Positions 31,839-42,899 of a stretch of DNA of 64,000 nucleotides are shown here, one piece after another. Under the pieces are notes generated by a model. That model did no database searches and had not been told where the DNA came from. It saw nothing but the letters and a program-made list of their open reading frames with translations. Positions within the stretch are counted from its first letter, which is position 1; the number at the start of each line of letters is the position of its first letter. The DNA comes from Prorocentrum cordatum (lineage: Eukaryota; Sar; Dinophyceae; Prorocentrales; Prorocentraceae). The stretch is from positions 186,001 to 250,000 of the forward strand of contig CAUYUJ010011192.1 in the NCBI GenBank assembly GCA_963575745.1, written 5' to 3'. The position numbers and the translations under genes are program-made.

Positions 31839-32370
31839 AAGGGAGAGGACGAATGTGAGGAATGGGAAAGAGGGCAAAGGATAAATGGAGGAGGAGAACG
31901 AGGGAGGGGGGGGAGCAGGAAGGGGAGAGGAAGAGGAGGGATGAGGAGGAGGGGAACATTGAAACGCAAGACCAGGGGAAATTTGGAAATGGGGGGGAAA
32001 TGAGGGCGAGGCGGAAGAGGATGCAGCGGTGTGGGGGTGGGGTCAAGCTACCCACCAGCCGCAGCCCGTGACGCTCACCCACACCCGCCCTCCAACCACA
32101 TAAGTAAAGCCCCGGTCTCAGCATGGGCAAGGGCCGCCATCGGCAACCTTTGGAAACCAATGCTGACGCCCGCCATGTGCGTGACGCCAACGAGGTGCGC
32201 CACGCGTACCAGGGCCCCCCCATCATCCTTATCAAAGGGATCGCGGGGCGCCCGCGCGTAGTCCAAAATCTTGCCGCAACGTGCACGTTGCATTGCTTTT
32301 TGACCAAGATGGTTGGCCTTCGCACGCAGGACCATCTGCAAACACCCGCTCGCCCCTGTCAAAGAACATG
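31380..32370. other. No confident gene; GGA/GA tracts
   Basis: Contains (GGA)n/(GA)n at 31,715-31,845. Around 32,090-32,330 the minus strand is open with protein-like composition (K-I-L-D-Y-A-R, D-P-F-D-K-D-D-G-G), but I recognise no domain and see no splice context, so it is left uncalled. Confidence 0.4.
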
Positions 32371-32460
32371 ACCGGCCCACAAACCCGGAAAGGAATTTAA
32401 AACTACTAGGCATGAACAAGTTTCAGAACACCTCAGTTGAGCGGGCGCATGTGCACAGAA
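32371..32460 (+). repeat. Dispersed repeat, copy 1 of 3
   Basis: Core AACCCGGAAAGGAATTTAAA then AGGCATGAACAAGTTTC..AACACCTC. Copies 2 and 3 lie at 40,850-40,965 and 44,575-44,660 in the same orientation. Divergence is moderate. Confidence 0.8.
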
Positions 32461-32884
32461 TGAGGAACAAAAGGGGGGACGAACACGGAAATGCTGCGTA
32501 TTGCACGGCAGCCACGCGCTCCTTGCCGCCCCGGGCTACTATCCCTGGGGGCACTTCTGGCACGCAAGGCGGCCTCGAAGCCCCCCCACCGCCTCGAGGG
32601 CGAAAGTGCCAAGTGGGCGGGAGCGAAGAGGCGAGGCCCTGCGCAAGTCCAAGATGGTCCAGGCCCCTCACCACGATCAAAGCTGCAGGTAAGCGTGCGG
32701 CGGGGGCGACCCCGCCTGCGCGATCGCGACAGCGCCAGGCCCACGTGAGTCAAGGGGGGCCCGCGATCCCAGGATAAAGATCCCTTGCAAATTACGCTGC
32801 GTCGGCACTCCCGAGGCCAGGAACCGCGGTGAAGTACGCTGCGTCTGCACTCTTGGAGCCTCCTGGTGCCCCCTGGGGCGTGCA

Positions 32885-33415
32885 GATTCGGCGGCGCTGG
32901 AAACCCTGCACGCGCAGGTGGCCCTCCTCCTGCTGCTGCGGCACTGGGCGAGCTTTGGCAAGCTCGTCTGCAGCACACGCACGGCGCCGCCAGAGCTGAG
33001 GGCAGGCGCCCTCCGAGGCTTCGACGCCGCGCAGCGGGCGGCGCTTGAAGGCCTGCTGGCCGCGGACTTGACAGACGCTCAGTGGCACCAGGCCTCCCGG
33101 GGACTGGCCTATGCTGGCCTGGGCCTGCGGCAGCTGGAGGCACACGCGGCGGGCGCTTACCTGGCCAGCCTCGGCACCACGCGGCGCCTCTGCTCGGAGC
33201 GGGCTGGAGCTGCCTTTTTTGTTCTCTCTCTCTCTCTCTCTGCGTACAACGCGCAGCTCTCGCAATCTGGCGGCCTGCCCCCAGGCGCTGTCGAGACGGC
33301 GAAGCAAGAGGACCTCTCCGCCGCGCTTGACGACTACTAGTGCCGACACTTCTTCGGAGCAGCTGACCGCTCGGACATCCTGTCCGACCTGCTCCTCGGT
33401 GCGTCGGGGCGGCTT
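32885..33415 (+). pseudogene. LINE reverse transcriptase C-terminal region fragment
   Basis: The only plus-strand protein relic. From a GCGTGCAG acceptor-like site the frame reads R-H-W-A-S-F-G-K-L-V-C-S-T-R-T-A-P-P, then F-D-A-A-Q-R, L-T-D-A-Q-W-H-Q-A-S-R-G-L and G-L-G-L-R-Q-L ... A-A-G-A-Y-L-A-S-L. This is the conserved region that follows the RT palm/thumb in dinoflagellate non-LTR elements. A (TC)n microsatellite interrupts it at 33,226-33,242 without breaking frame. TAG at 33338-33340 is followed by about 26 further in-frame codons of matching character. RT catalytic motifs are absent, so this is a 3' fragment. Confidence 0.75.
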
Positions 33416-33599
33416 AATTGAAGTCGCGCCCGACGAAAATCCGCCGACCCCTTGTGGGTCTCTAGGCGTGTGAGATAGTTCCCCCCTAACCTCCCCCCCC
33501 TGGGACCCCAAACCGGAGATTCGACCCCCCCCCCCCCCCCCCCGGGCACACGACGAGCGCGTCACGGGGCTCTTTTGGGCCCAAAAGGGGATCAAGACG

Positions 33600-34365
33600 G
33601 GCCAAGAAGGCCCCCAAACTCCTCCAAGACGGCTCGCGAGGGCTCCGAGGCGCCAAACGAGCGTTCCCAGACGCCCAAGATGCCCCCAAGACGAGCCTAG
33701 AGGCCTCCAAGACGGCCCAAGAGGCCTCCAAGAGCACTCCTCAGAAGGGCCGAAGCGCCGAAAATCGTCAAATTCCCATGGGGAAACGTACATTTTGATC
33801 ATATACTACTTGTCGGCCTTCACGGCGTTGACGACGGTCCCAGAGCACCCCAAGACCGCCCCGAGAGGCCCCCAAGAGGCGCCCAAGTCGGCCCAAGAGG
33901 GCGCCAAGACGGCCGAAGAGGCCCCCAAAATAGCCCAAGAACGCCCCAAAACGGCCACAAGAGGTGCCCAAGAGGGGGAGCCCGAACCGACAATCCGAGC
34001 CTTCCGCCCCAAGACGGCCCCCAAAGGCCCCAAGAGGCCCCAAGAGGCCCCCAAGAGGCCCACAAGAGGCCCCAAGAGGCCCACAAGAGGCTCCAAAACG
34101 GCCCCCAAGAGGCTTCGAAACTGCCTCCAAGAGTCCCGCGAGAAGCCCCCCAAGAGATCCCAACGATCACCGCACAAGTCTCACATCAACAACCCAGGCA
34201 CGGTGGCGGGGTTGCGTTTGCGCACACAAAAGGATTCGCGCTTTCGAGGACAAAATTGCTCCAAAACGGCCCAGGATGGCTCCAAAACGGCCCAAGATGG
34301 CTCCAAGACGGCCCAAAACAGTTCGAAGACGGCCCAAGATGGCCTCAAGATGGCCTAAAAGGCTT
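33600..34365. repeat. CAAGAGGCCC and 21-bp AAAACGGCCCAAGATGGCTCC minisatellites
   Basis: 33,600-34,180 is the CCCCCAAGAGG family with variable spacing. 34,255-34,360 is a cleaner 18-21-bp array of CAAGACGGCCCAAGATGGC type. Confidence 0.9.
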
Positions 34366-35050
34366 TCACCATCGCCCACGAAGTCTCCAAAAAAAACCCC
34401 AAGACGTTTGAAAGAGGCGCACATTACGCATGTCATTATATTTCCATTGCGTTGTTTAGCATGTTTGCATGTGTTGCCTTTCCCGGCTTCCGTCGGCTCA
34501 CGTAGCCCCAAGAGCCTCCAAGATCGCCCCACGGCGCCCCAAGAGGGCCTCAAGACGGCCCCAGAAAATCCTATCACGGCCCTGGACGCCTCCCAATTCG
34601 GCCTAAGACGACCCCAGGACGGCAACACCTGCCTCCAAATTGGTCCCAAGCTGGTGCAAGACGCCTCTGACCCAAAACCCATAACCCAGAGCCTTGTTTC
34701 TGTGTCCCCTTCCTCCTTCTCCTCCTCCTCCTCCTCCTCCTCCTCCACCTCGGCCGCCAGGCGGGCTCAAAACTGCTTTCCAGAGGTCCCCGAGAAGCGT
34801 GCCGCGAGATCCCTATACACATACGGAAAGCCTCTAACCCATAGCACATCTCCCAGAGTTTCGTCTCTGTGTCCCCGTCCTCCTCCCCCTCTCCTCCTCC
34901 TCTTCCACCTCCTCCTCGCCCACTCCTCCTCTTCCTCCCCCGCCTCATCCTCTGCCTCCCCGATTCTTCTCCACCCATCCTCCGCCTCACCCCCCATCCC
35001 TCTCTCCCCCTCCCCCTTGTCCTCCCCCGCACGCGCGCCCCCGATTGGGC
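34365..35050. other. No gene; TCC tracts
   Basis: Further sparse CCAAGA-type units to about 34,620, (TCC)n at 34,712-34,748, and TCC-rich sequence 34,870-35,030 downstream of the zinc-protein stop. Nothing protein-like recognised. Confidence 0.6.
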
Positions 35051-35051
35051 A

Positions 35052-35661
35052 TCATTTGCAGGTCTTGCATATCAGGGTGCCCTGTTTTGCATCGCGTGCG
35101 ACGTTGGAGGGGTCTCCGGAAAACGCCGACTTCGGTAGTCTTCTCTTGCACGCGCCGCCGCACTGATACGCCTGGCAACTGCGGGCTGTGAACCCGAGGT
35201 TCTTGCAGCCTCCGCACACCACTTTCGCTCCTTTCGCCGCTCGATGATCTTCCACTTGCTTATGCTTCGAATGTTTCTTGTCCGAGAACGCTTCTCCGCA
35301 CGCCGCGCACGTCAGTGGCTTCGCGTCTGCCTCGGCTTTCCGCTTGCGATTCGCTGCCTCCGCATTCCCCCGTCGCACCTCTTTCTCTCGTTCTTCCACG
35401 CATTTCCGACAGAGTCTTTCCCCCGCAGCATTTTTTTTCTGAGCTTCCGACATATCCGCCTTTTCGTCATATAGCGGCAGGCACTTACCGTTCGTACATC
35501 GCACTGTTCCGACGCAATGATTCCACTTCGCGCTGTCTTTCCGCGAGTTCAGCTTGGCTTTGATACCGCTGCACTTCGCGCAGTACATGCCACCATGGCG
35601 CTGCCATGGTGGCATGTACATGCCACCGCGGAGGCCCGCAGTCAGGTAAAACATACAATCC
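35052..35661 (-). CDS. CxxC-rich zinc-binding protein (Stc1-like C-terminus)
   Basis: An intact exon of about 202 codons, from a TGTCTCAAG|G acceptor at 35,662 to TGA 35052-35054. It carries seven cysteine pairs: C-A-K-C, C-T-N-G-K-C, C-R-K-C, C-A-A-C-G, C-G-G-C, C-G-G-A-C and C-K-T-C, with a Lys/Glu/Arg-rich helical linker after the third. The last two pairs, separated by about 30 residues with R-L-P-K-S-A-F between, have the look of an Stc1-type zinc domain (C-x2-3-C-x-K-x2-F ... C-x2-C), a family with many members in dinoflagellates. The function is not known; protein-protein or nucleic-acid binding is inferred. There is no stop or frameshift, in contrast to most other blocks here. Upstream exons were not found. 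Confidence 0.7.
35583..35619. repeat. Perfect 17-bp palindrome inside the zinc-protein exon
   Basis: GTACATGCCACCATGGC, loop GCT, GCCATGGTGGCATGTAC. It encodes M-Y-M-P-P-W ... G-G-M-Y in the exon, so the hairpin is in coding sequence. Confidence 0.95.
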
Positions 35662-35664
35662 CTT

Positions 35665-35781
35665 GAGACAGTGATAGCGACAACGACGACAATGATTATG
35701 ACGAGGATGATACCGATGATGATGATGATGATGATGATGATTAGCATGATGACGGTGGTGATGATAATGATAATGATGATG

Positions 35782-35813
<32 letters not shown>

Positions 35814-35850
35814 GGTGACGGTAATGATGATGATGGTGGCGATGGCCTCG
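35665..35850. repeat. GAT/ATG microsatellite in intron
   Basis: (GAT)n with GGT interruptions. On the minus strand (ATC)n leads directly into the acceptor of the zinc-protein exon. Confidence 0.95.
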
Positions 35851-35859
35851 GGCTCGTAA

Positions 35860-36735
35860 CGTGCCTGGACCTAGCAATGCGAAACAAACCGCGAACACCT
35901 TCTCGGTTCCCAAGCGTGTGAGACCCGTCCCCTCCACAGCCCCGAGGTTCCCCGTGCGGGCTCAGGGATGCCCCAAAAAACAACCCCGCCTCACCAAAGA
36001 AGTCAAACCCAGCAAGAAATATACGGGCCCCACTCCAACGCTTCCACCCTTTGGGCATCTCCAAAACGATGCCAATATTGCATTCGCGTCCTTTCTTTTC
36101 CGATGGGCCCCCCAGGGCCTCGAGATGACCCCAAGCGGATTCCACATGGCCCCAAGAGAGGTCATTATGGACCCCTACACGACTCCCCAGCCCGATTCAA
36201 GCGAGCCGGCAAGACCGCCAAGATGAGGGGTCGGCGGATGTGGCGTAACCTTATAGAATCTGGGGATGTTCTTGGAGCCGGGGGAATCACCGAGCTGCGG
36301 AGGCGGCTTCTGCTGCGAGTCTTATTGCGACGCGGACGTCGGCGTAACGCGCCGCGCAACCTGGTTGGGCGATTCGCCGCCGCGCCCGGACGACGACCGC
36401 GCCATCGGCCGTCGCCCCGCCATCGTGCACATCCCGAGATGGCACCTAGCCGCGCCTGCCGCCCGACTTTGCGGTTTGCTCACCGCACCGGCAAGCTGCT
36501 GGGGGGCTGGTTTTCCAAGGGACTTGATGTGCCGCAATCGCGAATGAGGTGCAGGATTTGTCCTCACAAGCGAACCCCCCTGTCAAAACAACTGGGTTGA
36601 GTTCACGGGCGAGAAACGCCCATGTGTAATTATTCAGGCAAAGCAACCTAACAGCGATGTGTATAAGCATATCTGGAAGCATTCCCCTTAAGATTCAGGT
36701 GAGAATCCAGTTGTAGAACTCTGCTGTTCTCGCAG
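35860..36735. other. No gene recognised
   Basis: Short open frames on both strands; no motif recognised. A single 42-bp-family unit (TTCACGGGCGAGAAACGCCC) lies at about 36,600. Confidence 0.5.
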
Positions 36736-37797
36736 TCGCAGCCTCAGCCTGCCTCGGCTTGCCTCGGCCTCAGCCTCAGCCTGCCTCAGCCTCAGCCTCA
36801 GCCTGCCTCAGCCTCAGCCTCAGCCTGCCTCAGCCTCAGCCTCAGCCTCAGCCACAGCCTCAGCCTCAGCCTGCCTCAGCTTCAGCCTCAGCCTCAGCCT
36901 GCCTCGGCTTGCCTCGGCCTCAGCCTCAGCCTCGGCCTCAGCCTCAGCCTCAGCCTGCCTCAGCCGCAGCCTCAGCCTCCCTCAGCCTCAGCCTGCATCA
37001 GCCTCAGCCTCAGCCTCAGCCTGCCTCAGCCGCAGCTGGCCTCATCCTCAGCCACAGCCTCAGCCTCAGCCTGCCCCAGCTTCAGCCCCAGCCTCAGCCT
37101 GCCTCGGCTTGCCTCAGCCTCAGCCTCAGCCTGCCTCGGCCTCAGCCTCAGCCTCAGCCTGCCTCAGCCTCAGCGTCAGCCTCTCAGCCTCAGGCTGCAT
37201 CAGCCTCAGCCTCAGTCTGCCTCAGCCTCAGCCTCAGCCTCAGCTTGCCTCAGCCTCAGCCACAGACACAGCCTCAGCCTCAGCCTCAGCTTCAGCCTCA
37301 GCCTGCCTCGGCTTGCCTCGGCCTCAGCCTCAGCTTCAGCCTCGGCCTCAGCCTCAGCCTGCCTCAGCCTCAGCCTGCCTCAGCCTCAGCCTGCATCAGT
37401 CTCAGCCTCAGCCTCAGCCGCAGCTTGCCTCAGCCTCAGCCACAGCCTCAGCCTCAGCCTCAGCCTGCCTCAGCTTCAGCCTCAGCCTCAGCCTGCCTCG
37501 GCTTGCCTCAGCCTCAGCCTCAGCCTGCATCAGTCTCAGCCTCAGCCTCAGCCGCAGCTTGCCTCAGCCTCAGCCACAGCCTCAGCCTCAGCCTCAGCCT
37601 GCCTCAGCTTCAGCCTCAGCCTCAGCCTGCCTCGGCGTGCCTCAGCCTCAGCCTCAGCCTGCCTCGGCCTCAGCCTTAGCCTGCCTCAGCCTCAGCGTCA
37701 GCCTCTCAGCCTCAGCCTGCATCAGCCTCAGCCTCAGCCTCAGCCTGCCTCAGCCTGCCTCAGCCTCAGTCTCAGCCTGCCTCAGCCTCAGCCTCAC
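36735..37797. repeat. CAGCCT hexanucleotide array, about 1.06 kb
   Basis: Almost uninterrupted (CAGCCT)n with regular CCTGCCTCGG/CCTGCCTCAG breaks giving a higher-order period of tens of bases. It translates as S-L or Q-P/A-S repeats. Confidence 0.97.
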
Positions 37798-38141
37798 AGT
37801 TGGCTCCGGGCAATCAGAATATGATACAGGAATGGTGCTCTGGGAACACGAAGAACACGAAGTGGCCTACAGTTGGCTCCGGGCATTCAAAATTTGGCCT
37901 GGGAATGGTGCTCTGGGAACACGAAGAACACGAAGTGGCCTACAGTTGGCTCCGGGCATTCGAAATGTGGCCTGGGAATGGTGTTCTGGGAACACGAAGA
38001 ACACGAAGTGGCCTACAGTTGGCTCCGGACATTCAAAATGTGGCCTGGGAAAGGTGCTCTGGGAAAACGAAGAACACGAAGTGGCCTACAGTTGGCTCCG
38101 GGCATTCGAAATGTGGCCTGGGAATGGTGTTCTGGGAATGG
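37798..38141 (+). repeat. 73-bp tandem repeat, 4.7 copies
   Basis: Units start at 37798, 37871, 37944, 38017 and 38090 with AGTTGGCTCCGGGCATTC. The copies are more than 90% alike by eye. The period is not a multiple of three, so the array is not coding. Confidence 0.97.
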
Positions 38142-38149
38142 ATTCTCAA

Positions 38150-38565
38150 GTATTCCTAAGGATTCCTAAGGATTCCTGGGGCTGCCGGTCTTGTCCGGTT
38201 TTGTCCGGATCCCGCCCAGACCCCCCTGGGGCGCCAAGATGCTCTCTTTTGACCCCACTAGAAACCTATCAGTCTTCGCTGTTAGGTAAAAACGCATGGT
38301 TTGAACTCACGGGCGAAAGGAACCCATGTAAAAACAAATGGTGCCACCTCACGGGCAAACGGACTGAATGGAAAGCAAAACGGTTTGGGCTCACGGGCGA
38401 AAAGAACCCATGAAAAAAACATACGGTTTGGGCTATCGTGGCTTTCTGGAGCCTCCTGGGAAATCCTGGGCCTCCTGGGGCCTCCTGGGGCCTCCTGTGG
38501 CCTCCAGAAGCTTTCTGGGGCCTCCTGGGGCCACCTGGGGCCTCCTGACGCCTCCATGGAGTTTC
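38150..38565. repeat. CCTCCTGGGG decamers and 42-bp family units
   Basis: Three early 42-bp-family units lie at about 38,302, 38,350 and 38,388. (CCTCCTGGGG)n runs 38,450-38,560. Confidence 0.85.
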
Positions 38566-38819
38566 GTAGGTTTGGGCTCACGGGCGAAACGAGCCATGTC
38601 AAAATACAGTGTGAGCCCACGGGCAAGAGACGCCCACATAACTATTCGCCGGCCCAACGGGCCAGAGGCGTGCTAAGATCTCCGGTAACTGGTTAACAAT
38701 TCTCTAATTCGCGCGCGCGGGGCGGCCCCTGGGGGTCCCCGGACGAAAAGTACCCCGGGCGACTCCCTGCTGATCCCCGGGCGAAGTCACCAGAGCGCCC
38801 CATGAGCGCACCAACAGGG

Positions 38820-39330
38820 CTCCGAGACGTCCCCGAGAGCCCCAAGAAAGGCCAAGAGGCCCCCAAGAGGCCCCAAGAGGCCTCCAAGAGCACTCCCAAG
38901 AGGGCCCCCGGAGGCAAAATTCATTGCTTTTCCTTAGGTTTTTGAGAGATTTTGGAGCTTCCACCTTTTCGGCTTCCCGACCCCCAAGACGGCCCAAGAG
39001 GCCCCCAAGATCGCCCCAAGAGGGCCCAAGAGGCCCCCAAGAGGGCCCCAAGATGGCCCAAGAGGGCTCGAAGACGGCCCAAGAAGCCTCCAAGACGGTC
39101 CAAGAGGGCCCCAAGAACGCCCCCAAAGGGGCCCCAGAGAGGGAACACGAAACAACATTTCGAGCCCTCGGCCCTAAGAAGCCCCTACGAGGCCCCAAGA
39201 GGCCCCTAAGAGGCCCCAAGAGGCCCCCACGAGGCCCTCAGGAGGCCCCCAAGAGTCCCCCAAGCGGCCCCAGGAGGCCCCCCAAATGCCCCCCCGAGCG
39301 CCCCAGGAGTCCCCCAAGCGGCCCCAGGAA
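38820..39330. repeat. CCCCCAAGAGG minisatellite, second locus
   Basis: Same family as 29,874-30,125, with interrupted units and a short non-repeat island at 38,920-38,975. Confidence 0.9.
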
Positions 39331-39424
39331 CCCCCAAAGCGCCGCATTGACACCAGGCCCTCGGGCAAACGGCAGACATGAGACTGTATGGGCCGGCGGA
39401 ATGAGCGAAGCGATTACATAAACG

Positions 39425-40100
39425 TATGGTTTGCGCTCACGGGCGAAAACAACTAATTTAACAATGCATGGTTTGAACTCACGGACGAACAGAACACATG
39501 CAAAAACATACGAATTCCCATTACAGGCAAAAAGGAACCGATGTAAAAGCACATGGTGTTGGCTCACGGGCGAACATAACCTATGTAAAACACGCTGTTT
39601 GACCTCGCGGGCGAGAGGGAAACACACTATAAACCACAAGGTTTAGGCTCACGGGTGAAAGGAATGCATACAACAACACACGGTTTGAGCTCACGGGCGG
39701 AAAGGACCAATCGACCACACACACACGAGTTTGGCTCACGGGCGAGAAGAACCCATGTAAAAAGACATGGTTCGAGCTCACATGCGGAAGGAACCCGGGT
39801 ACAAGCAGCTGGTCTTGACCCACGGGCGAAGGGAATTTTGAAGAACAACGCATGGTTCGCGCTAACTGGCGCAAACAGCCAATGTAAAACACGTGGTTTG
39901 AGCTCACGGGCGATAAAGAACCCACGGTTTGCGCTCACGGGCGATAAAGAACCCATGTGAAAATATGTGGTTCTGGCTCACTGGCAATATCAAACCCGTT
40001 TGAGAATTACTGGTTTGAGCTCTCGGGCGACAAGCACCAATGCAAAAACACATGATTTCGACCCACGGGCGAGAATAATTCATGTTAAAGTGCACAACGA
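39425..40100. repeat. 42-bp satellite (GCTCACGGGCGAAAAGAACC)
   Basis: About 15 units. CACGGG positions at 39438, 39480, 39522, 39565, 39606, 39650, 39692, 39737, 39779 and 39821 give a 41-45 (mode 42) bp period. The minus-strand translation repeats every 14 residues (P-C-V-F-T-W-V-L-F-A-R-E-x-K). Confidence 0.93.
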
Positions 40101-40450
40101 TCCCCGTGTTTTCACGCTTCTCCCGCTTGGGGGCGTTAAGAAGCCCCGCGGTGTCACGCTTGTGCCACTCTGGGGCGATAGGGACCCACATGTTTGCATG
40201 TGTCCAAGCAGCCCAAAGACGGACATTCAACATGTGGCCGTGGGCCATCGGTGCCCTGGACCCGTCAAAACACATGTGTTTCCAGCTCGGGGCAACAATG
40301 TTAGATGCCCTCCCCTACGGTATAAAACTTCGGGACCCCCACTGGGACAACTATAAAAAACGTGGTTCCAGCTCGGGGCAACCGCGTTCGATACCCCCCT
40401 GGGCGGCCTGGACATGTAAAAACACATGATTCCAGCCTGGGACAACTATG
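40100..40450. repeat. Degenerate continuation of the 42-bp family
   Basis: Looser units with CACATGTTT / GGGGCGATAGGGACCCAC-type cores. The plus-strand translation contains L-V-P-L-W-G-D-R-D-P-H, resembling the opposite-strand reading of the 52-kb array. No gene to 40.8 kb. Confidence 0.6.
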
Positions 40451-40849
40451 TCAGATACCGCTGCCTCCTCACAGACGAGGTTCCCGCTCGACACATTCTC
40501 TGAAATTTGCCCCCCGACGAGGCCCCCGCTCGAGACATCCCCAAACTCCGCAAATTCAGTGTTTCGCCTGAGAAATCCTCAGGCGTCTCGCTCGGGACGT
40601 CATCAACATTTCAATTCGCCGTTCCTACGCGACCTTGTTTGACACAGTGGCCCACTAAGAAAAACCTGGGCCCACGCCCTTTCCAGAAAAATCCGCGGGA
40701 CCTTTTCAGGGGGGAAACACCTAAAAGAGAACCCTGCGCCCACACGCTTTCCGGGAAAAAATGCGCTGGCCCACCTCGACCTAATTATTGATCGAAGAAA
40801 GACTCCACCGGCCGACCTCAGTCGAGGCACCGGGGTCAATTTACAAACA

Positions 40850-40965
40850 TGGTCGACACACGAACCCAGAAAGGAATTTAGAACTGCGAGGCACGGGAGC
40901 GTTTCTGAGCACCTCGATTGGGCGATGGGTTGTGGCAATGCTGAAAATGTGCACGGTGATGATAC
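40850..40965 (+). repeat. Dispersed repeat, copy 2 of 3
   Basis: AACCCAGAAAGGAATTTAGA core; matches the copies at 32,371 and 44,575. Confidence 0.8.
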
Positions 40966-41099
40966 TGTGCCAAGGACCTGCACCGCGTCGGAATCCCGAC
41001 CGTTCTCGGAGGTGGACCTTCACTCCCGCCGCGCTCCGCTGGGATCACCACGACCGCCGTCGTCCGCCGCCGTGGGGCTCCTTTGCCCATTGTGCCACG

Positions 41100-41740
41100 C
41101 AGGAAAGGAGGCAGGCCTCAGCTGGACCGAATCGCGAAATCGGATCGCGCGTCGTCGCGGATTCGGATCGTTCGGGATCGCGGGTCAGGCTCGGCCCCTG
41201 CAGGCTGGAGAAGGAATCGGTTTGTGTCGGATCGGATCAGACCATGATCGGAATCGAACTTGGGGGACCGGATCGGATCGAACCGGACCGGAAGCGGCCC
41301 TGAAAAGGGTCCATGGGAAATAAGTCCTGGATCCCGAGGCTTTCCCCCAGATCGGCTTCTCTTGGGGGTTCCGGAGCGGTGCGGTGACAGACCGTGCGGT
41401 GACCTCGAGATAGTTGTAAAGGCCGCACCACACTGTCCGTCCCCGCACCGTCTTTGGACCCTGGAGGCCCTGGTGCCCGAGACATCCTTGGGAACGACCA
41501 AGTCCCCAAAAGGCGCGGTCCCCCCGAATCCCAACTGACGCACCACACCGTATGGTCCCCGCACCGTTCCGAGGCCCCTGGCTCCTCATCCCGGGCCGTC
41601 TCTGGACTGTCCCAGGGCCGTGGAGGGACCCGGGAGCCCGAGAGCGGCGAACAGCCCTCAGGACCCCGCAGCGTCGTGGGACAAGCCCTCCAACGTCGTG
41701 GAACAGCCCTCCAACGTCGTGGAACAAGCGCAGCGTGATG
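41100..41740. repeat. GGATCG-rich tract and 21-bp CCCTCCAACGTCGTGGAACA array
   Basis: 41,105-41,290 is dense in GGATCG. 41,665-41,730 holds three about-21-bp units. No gene seen from 40.97 to 41.89 kb. Confidence 0.7.
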
Positions 41741-41895
41741 GGACATTACGACTGGAGCCTTAGGCCCTGAGCCCTACAATCATCGTGGTATTATCAGGAA
41801 CGCTAGGTACGCAAGGAACGGGCAACGATTTTTTCCCAACCATCCTGTGGTGTTGGGTCCTCGTTTTGGAGTGACGGTCCCAGCGTTCCTCATCT

Positions 41896-42011
41896 CTCCT
41901 CCTCCTCCTCCTCCTCCTCCTCCTCCTCCTCCTCCAGCACCAGACTGGATAGGCCTCCGAGTACAGTCTGGTGCTGGAGGAGGAGGAGGAGGAGGAGGAG
42001 GAGGAGGAGGC
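41896..42011. repeat. Long hairpin: TCC arm, unique stem, 16-nt loop, GGA arm
   Basis: The left arm (TCC)n plus CCAGCACCAGACTG (to 41947) is the exact reverse complement of CAGTCTGGTGCTGG plus (GGA)n (41964-42010). Total stem is about 47 bp with a 16-nt loop. Confidence 0.95.
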
Positions 42012-42039
42012 CTGCTCCTGCTTCAGCTCCCCTTGTTCT

Positions 42040-42657
42040 GCTCATCATCATCAACATCACCATCACCATCACGATCACCAACCCCAGAACCAGCACCAGC
42101 GTCATCATCATCATCATCATCATCATCATCACCATCATCACCATCACCATCACCATCATCGCCATCATCATCATCACCAGCAGCAACATCATCATCACCA
42201 CCACCATTATCAGCATCATCATCACCATTACCACCACCACCATCACCACCATCACCACCATTACCATCACCATCATCATCATTATCAACCTCATCAACAT
42301 CATCAACAACATCACCACAACCATCAACTATCGCCCACCATCATCGTCGATCGCCATCATCACCACCAACACCATCACCACTACCATCACCATCACGATC
42401 ACAATCACCCGCATCATCACCACCACAAGTATCACCATCATCATAAACATCAACATCTGCATCACCATCATCGCCATCATCATCACCAACAACATCATCA
42501 CCGCCATCACCGCCTTCATCGTGATCATCATTCTGATCACCGTCATTCTCACCCTAATCCTCACTCTAATCCCCACCCTCACCGTCACCATCATTCTCAC
42601 CCTCATCAGCACCCTCAGCATCAGCATCAGCATCAGCATCAGCATCAGCGTCCTCAG

Positions 42658-42711
<54 letters not shown>

Positions 42712-42721
42712 GGTCATCATC

Positions 42722-42752
<31 letters not shown>

Positions 42753-42885
42753 CCATCACCATCATCAACCGCATCATCATCAGCATCATCATCGCCATTA
42801 CCACCATGAAAGCTGGGAACAAACTTGTACTCATCATCATACTCAGCATCATCAGCATCAGCAACAACGTCACCATAGTCTCTTT
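42040..42885. repeat. CAT/CAC trinucleotide array, about 850 bp
   Basis: Almost continuous (CAT)n/(CAC)n with CAG/CGC interruptions. Six-frame translations are poly-His, poly-Ile or poly-Met/Asp artefacts. Confidence 0.97.
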
Positions 42886-42899
42886 CCCGATCCACCATC

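Noticed and set aside
36759-38413. Long Ser/Leu/Gln/Pro ORFs
   Set aside because: Translated CAGCCT hexanucleotide and 73-bp arrays.
39425-40100. Tandem small-RNA or snoRNA cluster
   Set aside because: No C/D or H/ACA boxes; a simple 42-bp satellite explains it.
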